Assembly (NCBI GenBank): GCA_030844895.1
Contig: CM061231.1
Location: 4,222,001 to 4,286,000 of the forward strand
DNA: 64,000 bases
Reading direction: 5' to 3'
Origin: Ambrosia x helenae
Taxonomy: Eukaryota; Streptophyta; Magnoliopsida; Asterales; Asteraceae
In this document: positions 55,504 through 64,000 of the stretch, piece by piece
How positions within the stretch are numbered: position 1 is the first letter of the stretch
Layout: the number at the start of each line of letters is the position of its first letter
The notes under the pieces: generated by a model
The model's database searches: none
The model's input: only the letters and a program-made list of their open reading frames with translations
Told to the model about the DNA's origin: nothing
Position numbers and translations under genes: made by a program

Positions 55504-56267
55504 TAGGGCTGTTCATGAGCCGAACCGAGTCGAGCCAGGTCAAGCTCGCGTTCGGCTTGGTTATAAATCGAGCCGGCTCGGATTTGAAACCGAGCTAAAA
55601 GTCAAAGCTCGAGCTCGGCTTAGTTTTAAATCGAGCCAACTCGGCTCGGCTTGGTTTGGCTTGAATTTAAAAAGAAAAATGGCTTTCAAAATTCAATAGT
55701 TTAAAATATTATTCAATAGTTAAAAATAAAACATTTAAAATAAGTTCAACCTAATACATTACAAGCTAAAAAAAGTTCAAACATATAAAAAATAAGTCTC
55801 AAATTTCAATGAAATACAGTATAATTTCATCAACATACGAATTAACCCCCTAAATATGCAACAGATGTCTGGTTGAACTCATAAATACCGACCTCTTTGA
55901 AATCAAAGCAGTATTGAGTTTGATAACTTGAGTACTTCAACAATTATCATTATGCTATGATTTATTTAAATAACTTGATTCACTATAACTTCAATCCCAA
56001 ACATACAATCTTCATGTTACTATTATCAAATATTAAATATGTAACATGTTACTCATCTTTTTTTAACATTTTTATAGTATATTATATGTATATGAAAAAA
56101 TATATATTAACAATTAGAATTATCCGAGCCAAACCGAGCCGAGCTTGGCTCACTTTCTAACCGATCCGAGTCGGCTCGACTCAGTTTCAAACCGAGCCAT
56201 ATCAAGCGAGCTTTTTTCGAGCTAAATCCGAGCGAGCTTCGAGCCACAAGATTTTTGGACAGCCATA
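55504..56267. mobile_element. non-autonomous hAT element with GAGCCGAGC subterminal repeats
   Basis: Starts TAGGGCTGTTCATGAGCC, ends GGACAGCCATA (reversed TATGGCTGTCC). Target duplication GTGTTGAA / GCGTTGAA (55496-55503, 56268-56275), one transition apart. GAGCCGAGC-type motifs crowd both ends; the core is AT-rich and non-coding. Confidence 0.85.
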
Positions 56268-56705
56268 GCGTTGAAGATGGTGGTTTGTGAAGGTGGGTGG
56301 TGGGGTGGGGTTGGGTGAAGAAGAAGAAGAAAAGTTAACTACAAGGGTAACATAGTCAATTCATACATACTTAATTGAGTAATTTAATTGATGTTAGGGG
56401 CATGGACTACGCGATTGCAGTTTTGTTTTTTTTTTTATCGGCGAACAGCTGTGTGTCAACCACCTTTGCGGGACGCCTTGGAACAAAGAGTGCAATATTT
56501 GTAAACCAATACCTTTGTTTTTATTTTTATTAACTTTTTAATTCTCACGTAATAACCAACCAGAATTGAGTTTTCTTCGTTTACCCCAATTCAATTCAAC
56601 CCCTTATGAATTAATTAAATCTTTAAACATTCATGGGTTTGTGAGTGATCACGATCAGGGTTTGATTTCATCCTTCAATTAAGTTTGTTTAAGTCTTTTG
56701 GTTTG

Positions 56706-59700
56706 ATGGCTGATGATGATAATAATATCAATGAGAGTGAGACTATTAACGATTCTAATTCCGATGATACGGATTCTCTCTCTGATATGTTTTCGGGTTT
56801 GGAATTAAATCCCTTTTTCCGCTATGGTCCGTATTTTCCTCGGTTTTCTTCTTTGATGCCTTCTAGTTTTCTTGGGATTGATAATGATAACGATCATCAT
56901 CCTAAGGTATGTTGTTTCATTCTTTATTATTTTACTTATTATTATTATGTGTTTAATTATTATTTTTGTGTTTTTATTTGTTTTAGATTTATATATGTAT
57001 TCTTTTAGTGAGAACTTGTGATTGTTAAAACTATTAAGATGAAAGAAAGTGAGTGAGAGCTCATGACTACATGCAGTATCATCATCCTCAGTTAATCCCA
57101 CCTATAGCAAAGCTAAGGTAGGGTCTGAGGAGGGTAAGATGTAGAGAACCTTACCTCTATCCCTAAGAATAGAGATGCTGCTTCCAGTGAGACCCCCGTC
57201 TCGATGCGGTTTGGTATCAAGCCTTGGACATAAGGCACAGAACACTTAGCAATCGGGACAAACCCGATCGGTGCATGTACCCCTTTGTCTTTTGGCTATC
57301 CACGCCACCACATGATGCATGATTAACCATCCGTCATTTTTAACGTTATTTTCATGAAATTAGTAAAATAACGTTAAAACTAGTGCAACTTTACTTTTGC
57401 CCTACAAGGGCCACACATATATACATTATATGCGCACACCGTAAGTGGGCCAAACTACATGGAAGTATGTGACGCTTTAAAAAAGTGAACCGTTTACACA
57501 TAGTCTAAGACCAAACGTCATGAAAGGGCATTTCGTGCCTTGGTTTTAAAAAGTGTGTCTTCGGGCTTTTTCGCTTAGCGCCTAGAGGAAATACAAGAAG
57601 CACAAAAAGGACGCCTATTTTTGAGTTTTTCTAGGCTTTTTTTTGGCATGAGGTGCACGCTTGTTGTACACAGGGTATTTTTTTGTAGCAACAAGTTGTA
57701 CATTGGGTTTTTTAGCTTGTACATGTAGGTAAAATCATATAAAACCTTATTTATAGCTATATTTTGACCATGAGAAGCTAAAAACCTTTGGGATGGATAT
57801 ATTTAAAAAATTTATATGATCAGCTTGTGCCTTGGGTACGATAAGCCCACTGTTTTTGCTCTTTGCCCCTCGGTTTTAGACCTCGTTGCTTTTGTGCACC
57901 TCGCGTCTTTTAAAACCAAGTTTCACGAGCTAAACACCCCACTTACTCTCTCGCACACCCATATTTATCGCTGGTATGGACGCCACATGGCAAAAATGCT
58001 CATTTTACATGTGAACCTTTACACATGGTCTAAGGGTAACGGGTCAGAAAGTGTTCATGTCTGTTAGGTTGCCACTTGCCATATATACTCTTTCTTGTCT
58101 GGGAAGTTTGTAACCCTGATTCTAGTATTATAAAATAGATGTCTAGTCATTTGTAATTCTCCATCACCTCCAGAGTAATACAAACGATAGGTCTAGTTGT
58201 GTCCTCTATTTTTCTGTTTATGGTGCATCGTGTGATTTTGTTTCAGAGGAAAAATCACAGAACCACAACTATAACAAAACCAGCACCGCCGACACCTTTG
58301 TGCGGCCGCTGATTTGACGACATCATGCCTTTGTTGCAGTTTTTCTGTTTCATGGTGTTTCTAGTCAGCTGTGATACCTAAAGGGGTCATGACGGGTTGT
58401 TTTGAAGAAAAAAAAAATGGTTATTTTGGATATTGGAAACAAGCAGAATTGTCAAACTCTTAAGACAAATTGTCAAACAAGCATGTCCAATCACTATTTC
58501 AAGAAGCATAAGCAGATTATAAGTCTATCATAGCAATTTGAACACAGACCCTTAATTTCTGTCGGTTTTAATGTTAAGCAGGATCTGTTATGTGTGTTTT
58601 TGTCGATTTGTGTGAGTTAATTTACAGGCAATAGTTGTTGCCAAGGTTATGTTTTGTTTCGTTTGTTGGCACTCGAATCATAGGTTTTCATCTTTCTCAA
58701 CTGGAAATAGAACAAATACAAAAAATAAAATGGAAACAAAGTAGTAAACCAAGCATGATTCCATGATATCAAATTTAGGTAGTAACCGTCACATCCATAA
58801 CTCCATATCTTCAGCCAACACAGATGAGGTGTAGATTAGTTCAAAATAAGAATAGCCGGGGGAGAAGACAGTTGAATGAGAGGGAACTCAAAGCTCAAAG
58901 AGAAGACAAGATTAAGAGAACTATATACGTTTCCGACATTGATCATAATGTGAGTATGAATTATCATTTTCATTTACTTTTGGTCAATGAAAATCTTTCA
59001 GTCAGTTTTTTCTTATTGTATTGGTTTTTTTTTTTTTTTTTTGTAGGTCACCGAAGAACAACTTACTGCTCTGTTTAGCACCTATGGACAAGTAACACCT
59101 TTGGCCTTTTAATATAATTTATTGTTTTTAAGTTCATGTTCTATCAATTATTCGAACTTTTGGTTTGTCATTATAAAGGTTCTGGACTGTCGAGTTTGTG
59201 GTGATCCACAGTCACATCTCCGCTTTGCATTTGTGGAATTTGCTGATAAGAGTATGTATGTAGTACTGTACATTTTAGCACCAAAATTTGGAACTTTTAT
59301 TGGTCTAATCGCTTAAAAATGTTACATAACTTTCTATAGTCCTGAAAATCATTATAGTTTTCAAATTTTGATCTAAGCTAACTAACTTTCAAACATTTTA
59401 TGATAAGATAATAAAAAATCACTCCGTAACGGGTCAAAATGGTGATGTGAAACTGACGTGTGACGTAACTTTGACCATATTGACATCTTTTGTAAATGAT
59501 GGCAGATTCTGCAAGATCAGCTCTTAATCTTTGCGGCATAATGTTGGGGTTCTCTCAAATTAAGGTTTTGCCTTCAAAAACTGCAATTCATCCTGTGAAT
59601 CCAACTTTCCTTCCAAGGTAAGGCTCACTCTATCGATATCTATCTTTAGGGTATTAAAAGATGCCAGTATTATTAATAATTATTTATTTAAACTCCAGTC

Positions 59701-61349
59701 AGAGGATGAGAAGGAGATGTGTGCAAGGACCGTCTCCTGCACAAATATTGACAAAGAGGTTGACGCTTTTTTTTTACCATATTTTTGTAGTGAATCTATA
59801 AGTAAATGATTTTCTTTTTATTTTTACATAAGATATAATAGATAGGTTCTTTTCTGCGAAAAGGAAATAAACGCCAAACGAATTGTTGTATTGCAGATTT
59901 CTCAAGATGAAGTCAAGAACTTTTTCGAAACAAGATGTGGCGAGGTTAGGACTGTGTTCAATTTTTTTTATTATTCAACCTTTTTTTGCCGCAGATTATA
60001 TTTTTTTTTAAATGTTACCAAGTATGTTCCTTTGTTGAACTTGTTATGAAGGTGTCTCACATCAGGCTTTCGAGGGAGCATGGTCGTTCGCGAATTGCTT
60101 TTGTCGAATTTGTTACGGTAAGTATTAATATTCGTTTCCAGTATTCTTTTGGAGTCTGGTGTTATTGTGTGCCCTTTTTAAATGGATCAAATATGCCAAA
60201 TGTTGACTTAACATGATGGCAGTTTTGACTCATTCACTGATTAATGGGATGACAATGGGTCATGTATCAGTAATCTCAGTCCCGTACCCCATTATAAAAC
60301 TTTGTCCCATCGGGTTCGCCGTTTATGGTCTTATATGGTTAAAAATTTCCTGTCATGATGACCATTACCCGAATTCTGATCATTATGTTATGTTTCTAAC
60401 TTCAAAATGCTAGTTATTATATATTTTAAGATTATATATGATATATTCATCCGGTTTCAATGCGGGTAAACCGTAAACTGGTTTGGGTAATGGGGTGGGT
60501 ATCATTTCTCTTTATTCCACATTGGTCCAAGGGCCTCCACGAACGAATGCAATGGAGATCGTCCTATAAATACAAAACCCAATCTTGACTTGTGAGGTGT
60601 ATTATTGGGAATTTCTTGATGCCGGTTTCTTTTCCTAATATTTTGAACAAATTGCAGGCAGAGAGTGCGACTATGGCATTGGATTGCTCTAAGCAGATGC
60701 TTGGAACGCGACCCATCAGGTTGATTTTCGATGCATGTATATTTATTATTATTTTTGAAATCTTGATAAGCAATGGCTTGCTTAAAAATCTTATCTCTTC
60801 ATTCTTAAAGGGTGAGTCCTTCCAAGACACATGTGAGGGGCCGAGTGGCTCGCTCTCCTCCAAGCAACTAGTCAAATATCCGTCGCGTATGCACCCATGC
60901 ATTCATTTGGTGGTGATGGAACTTTATGTTCGATAACCTTGTCAATCTCTTTGTTTCTTTCTATGGAATTTTGGCCTTGGCTTCAATAGTTATATGAATT
61001 AGAGGGATGGCAGTTTCTTAAGGGCTTTTATTATTAGTATTATTATTTTTATTTTATCATGTTTGATTGCAGAATGCAATATACAGACAATGAGGAAACC
61101 AGTTCTCAAACTAAATACTTTCATGGGCTTCATTTAGCTAGTTGTCCCAATTTTTAATTTTATCAAACTTTCCCATTTTTATATGTATTTAAACAAAAAG
61201 GAATATTGATTACTAGATTATACTCCGACTCCGAGAGCGTAAAACAACTTTACATATGAAATATACTGATGCGCTTCATGTTTAAATGCAGGATAGCTAA
61301 CCGACATAAACGGCAAGAAACAAAGGAGAACCACGATGAGAGAACGTAA
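56706..61349 (+). CDS. CID-type two-RRM RNA-binding protein (PABP-interacting family)
   Basis: Exons: 56706-56906, 58824-58949, 59047-59091, 59179-59251, 59506-59617, 59699-59758, 59897-59944, 60052-60117, 60658-60719, 61292-61349, about 260 residues. The N terminus is acidic with GLELNPFFRYGPYFP, a possible decayed PAM2 motif. A basic stretch (NKNSRGRRQLNERELKAQRE) precedes RRM1 (TIYVSDIDHNVTEEQLTALF, RFAFVEFADK) and RRM2 (RTVSCTNIDKE, IAFVEFVTAES). PTFLPR-SEDEKEMCAR between them is the signature of plant CID8-13 proteins, which bind PABP and act on mRNA. Exon 5 to 6 is out of phase by one base with the evident acceptor; an upstream AG at 59666-59667 would keep the frame by adding about 11 residues. 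An alternative last exon starts near 61072. The start is the first ATG in the exon. Confidence 0.85.
57085..57192 (+). mobile_element. SINE-like repeat, copy A
   Basis: In intron 1: CAGTTAATCCCACCTATAGC, GGTCTGAGGAGGGTAAGATG, GAATAGAGATGCTGCTTCC. Inverted relative to 47147-47250. Confidence 0.7.
57539..57920. mobile_element. MITE in intron 1 of the CID-like gene
   Basis: CTTGGTTTTAAAAAGTG (left) and reversed CTTGGTTTTAAAAGACGCG (right) are inverted ends of a 382-bp foldback. Flanks TTTCGTGC and TTTCACGA agree only in part. Confidence 0.5.
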
Positions 61350-61772
61350 AACAGTACATCCAACAAACATCTCAATAGCAACCAACAACAACACTAACCA
61401 TTAATATTATAAAACAATAAACAAATAGAATACATTTGCCGACACACAAACAAACAGCTAACTAAATATGTTGTAGTAAGGAAAACAACATAAAACACAG
61501 CTAACAACGATAATTATAAAGACGCGGAAAGAGCCAAAGATGACAACTATAAAGACGCCAGATAAGTAATAACAACAATAATACCAAATGTTTATCTTCT
61601 AACCTTAGCACTTCCATAATCAAAATTCATCAAATTCTACTAATCAATTAAAAAAATAAATAGAATGAGTAAACAAACCTAACATAACAAACAGATACTC
61701 ACATTACCAAGAAAATGTATTTGTAACCAATCAGCTTAAAATGGTCAATTCGATCACAAAAGTCAAAATTAC
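61350..61772. other. 3' flank of the CID-like gene, no gene
   Basis: A-rich sequence with scattered CAACAA. The 3' UTR of the CID-like gene may lie here; no clear poly(A) signal was fixed. Confidence 0.4.
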
Positions 61773-62300
61773 CTTATGATGCAATAGCTGCAAAACCGAT
61801 CCAACATATCCGACCAAAGTCTTCGTCGGAACCCTAACCCTTATCTCTTCAGCAGCCTTCTAAAGCTGCTGAATAATACCTCTCCACTCCGTACACACCT
61901 TCGCTGCCATCAACAAAGAAAGATACTTTGACTGTGGAACAAATCTGGCTAAAGGTAAAAGCTTATCAGTGTCAATGTAGAACTTATCACCAACTGAATA
62001 TGAAGTTGCTATAATACCCTCCATCATCTTAACTGAGAAAAACTATATTTTTCAAACAAAAGACAACACACATCATTACAAACCCTAGTTGATCAAACAA
62101 AGCTAAAACTTTGAAGTAAAAACCATAACAAACAATCAAAAAGAACAAAATCACACTCACAGATTCATTAATTGGACCAAAATTTCATCAACTTTGCCTA
62201 TCTGAGTCTTGTTTTGAAGGTAAATTGGAGCACTAAAATAAGGTATCTTTTCCAGTGGTTCGAAAGCATGGCGAGCACTTTTGTGAACAACGAGTGTCCA
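61773..62300 (-). pseudogene. GAR1: GAR1-like H/ACA snoRNP subunit, pseudogene
   Basis: Minus strand. Exon A (about 62300-62161) reads EKIPYFSAPIYLQNKTQIGK then VDEI, the conserved GAR1 core. One T is missing near 62180, so IFGPINES becomes LVQLMNL-stop. An intron with GTGAGTG donor (62160) and ATATAG acceptor (62043) separates exon B, which gives FFSVKMMEGIIATSYSVGDK and FYIDTDKLLPLARFVPQSK. A TAG at 61862-61860 ends it; the Gly/Arg-rich tail of GAR1 is not present. GAR1 normally works with dyskerin in pseudouridylation. Because an intron is retained, this came from a DNA copy, not from mRNA. The N-terminal part stops at the boundary with the gypsy gag relic. Confidence 0.85.
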
Positions 62301-63236
62301 AACGAACTTCGCGTTTGATATGCTGCAAGTGTCCTTCAAAAAGGGGCATTAACTTGGTGGAATGGCGAAAAACGCAATCGGGGCACTGAAGTTGCCTTAG
62401 CACTGACTTGGGAGGAAGTTAAAGAGTTAATGATTGCAAAGTTTTGCCCTAGAAATGAAATCAAGAAGTTAGAAGATTTATTTTATGAGTTAAAACAAGA
62501 CAGTAGAGAAATTCTAGCGTATACTACTAGATATCATGAACTCAGTGTACTTGTTCCTCATATGGTTACCCCGCTATCTCGAGCAATAGAGAAGTATATT
62601 AAGGGTCTACCTGACCTAATTCAGGACACTGTCACCGGTAGCAAGCTCGCTATGGTAGAAGAAGCAATTTAGCTTGCATCTACTTTAACAGACAAACATG
62701 TAAAGAAAGGAAACTTGGTTAGGAAGGACACCAAGGCGTCTACTGATAAAACCACCCTTGTCGCTGAATTGTCTAAGACTGCTTCAACTAAAGCCGCCAC
62801 TACTTCTTCAAACTCCAAGAAACGAATGGGCGATAATCAGAACTATGCTGTTGTGAACCCTGTGGCTCAACCTCCTATCAAGAAAGCCTACACGTGAATC
62901 CATCCTCAATGCAACACTTGCAAGTATCATCACCCTACGAATCTTCCATGTCACCAATGCATTACATGTGGAAGGTTTGGGCACTTTGCTGCTACTTGTC
63001 GAGTGATGGTTAGGACACAAGGTACTCCTCAAATTGTGGAAGGTTTGGGCACTTTGCCGCTACCCAAGAACCATTGCCGATTACTAACGGTCGGGCATGC
63101 TTTAATTGTGGTGACCCTAACCACATGCGACATTGATGCCCCGAAGTAAATAATATAAATCAGGTGGCACGTGGACGAGCTTTCAACATCAATGTCAATG
63201 AAGCAACTGGTCAAGATGACGTTAACCTCACTGGTT
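62301..63236 (+). pseudogene. Ty3/gypsy gag relic with zinc knuckles
   Basis: From about 62340 the frame reads GALTWWNGEKRNRGTEVAL, ELMIAKFCPRNEIKKLEDLF, YTTRYHELSVLVPHMV and IEKYIKGLPDLIQDTVTGSK, the retrotransposon gag core, followed by a Thr/Lys-rich linker. Stops lie at 62670 (TAG) and 62895 (TGA). A CCHC knuckle CITCGRFGHFAATC is at about 62957-62998 and a second, CFNCGDPNHMRH, near 63100 loses its last Cys to a stop. GGAAGGTTTGGGCACTTTGC occurs twice (62969, 63039). Pol is absent. Confidence 0.85.
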
Positions 63237-63760
63237 AAACCATGGATGTGATCTTCTTAAGTCTCGAGAATCCAATACTTGTGCTTTCACTTTCTTGATT
63301 CCATTATCATTTTGTACCCAATTGTGTCGTACTCATAAGCATATAGCATTTAGAAATCTCTTTGCATACTATTACGTACGAACACGGTTGAAAATTTAAT
63401 ATTTGATCATGTTTATTTTAATCTTAGAAATTTAAGACTATGCCTTACATTTTATTGAAACATTTGAACTTGATTTCTATGATAACCAAATTATTTGACA
63501 CTTGATCCTAAAAAACTTTTCTAAAAACATAATTGTTTGTTGTTACCTTTGAACATTTGCTATAATCAACTAGTGAGATCATATTTATATTTAATGCTTG
63601 TCGCAACTACAAACTTGCTTACATTTGTGTATTATCATCTTGCAACTTACATATTGAACTACAAAAAACAATTATTACATTTGCTATATTTATCCACTCA
63701 AAAACATCTTACTTAGAGGGCTTCCCTGATGGTGTTAGTCCATACTTAAACTTTTGTTAT
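63237..63760. other. no gene recognised
   Basis: AT-rich sequence between the gag relic and the terminal MITE. Confidence 0.5.
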
Positions 63761-63768
63761 GCTTCAAG

Positions 63769-63954
63769 CAGGGACGAAGTATTGTGAGGGCCAGGGGTGG
63801 CCCTGCCCCCCCTGTTTTTTGGCACAGTTGTGGAAATTTGCGATTTTTGTATGTAAATTTAGTCTGGGTTGAATCCGGCCCGTCGATTTGCCACTACCGA
63901 TCGGAAAAAATTGAGTCCGGCCCCCGCCGATTGACGAACCAAGCTTCGCCACTG
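63769..63954. mobile_element. 186-bp hAT MITE with exact 8-bp duplication
   Basis: Left CAGGGACGAAGTATTG, right reversed CAGTGGCGAAGCTTGG. GCTTCAAG flanks it on both sides (63761-63768, 63955-63962). Same terminal family as the element at 18064-18894. Confidence 0.9.
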
Positions 63955-64000
63955 GCTTCAAGCCGTTGCAAACCAACGTAATTGCCCACGTTATTACCGC

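Larger units (their letters stand above)
54733..56515. mobile_element. large foldback element, interrupted by hAT
   Basis: Left arm (54733-54995) and right arm (56276-56515) are inverted copies: ATCCATGCCCCTAACATTAG against TGATGTTAGGGGCATGGACT, and GTTTACAGATATTGCATTCT against GAGTGCAATATTTGTAAACC. The right arm ends some 190 bp before the CID-like gene. Confidence 0.65.

Noticed and set aside
1..64000. CRISPR arrays, prokaryotic operons, riboswitches
   Set aside because: No regularly spaced identical short repeats and no bacterial gene organisation; all evidence points to plant nuclear DNA.

Overview
The window is plant nuclear DNA, very probably from a eudicot with a large, repeat-rich genome. 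It is AT-rich, its genes have GT-AG introns, and most of it is transposable elements of plant type. The style of the copia, gypsy and Helitron sequences would fit Asteraceae, but nothing here proves the family. There are no CRISPR arrays, bacterial operons or rRNA genes.

Layout. 1-4030: Sirevirus-like copia fragment (gag, protease, integrase; no reverse transcriptase). 5480-6751 (-): PIF/Harbinger transposase broken by one stop codon. 7140-17656: a 10.5-kb Helitron with both termini, carrying an RPA1-like gene, two partial B3-domain genes and a two-finger U1-type zinc-finger gene, but no Rep/helicase. 18064-18894: hAT element with exact 8-bp target duplication. 19621-20541: copia primer site and gag remnant, followed at 20859-28529 by a nearly fresh, non-coding LARD retrotransposon (2.25-kb LTRs, ATCAC duplications). 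29741-32400: solo LTR (TCTCG duplications) holding three tRNA-like pol III segments. 32805-35933: decayed CACTA transposon with a subterminal repeat array, then a LINE 3' end to 36317.

37886-38743: hAT-type element with a 421-bp perfect-TSD CACTA hairpin MITE nested in it. 40424-45040: a probable gypsy LTR and a minus-strand copia relic. 45250-49273: MITEs, SINEs (one with a 15-bp duplication), two facing Helitron 3' ends and a 100-bp tandem repeat. 49420-54433: minus-strand gypsy relic with an apparent intron in gag, a gag-to-integrase deletion and a duplicated LTR region. 54733-56515: large foldback interrupted by another hAT element.

56706-61349 is the one convincing host gene: a two-RRM, CID (PABP-interacting)-like RNA-binding protein with ten exons and one questionable splice junction. 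Downstream lie a GAR1 pseudogene (-), a gypsy gag relic, and a 186-bp hAT MITE with a perfect duplication.

The most unusual parts are the gene-bearing Helitron (four genes, three of which share a TATA box, short leader exon and leader intron), the solo LTR with three pol III-like cores, and the hairpin CACTA MITE. Coordinates of exons are read by eye from frames and splice dinucleotides.
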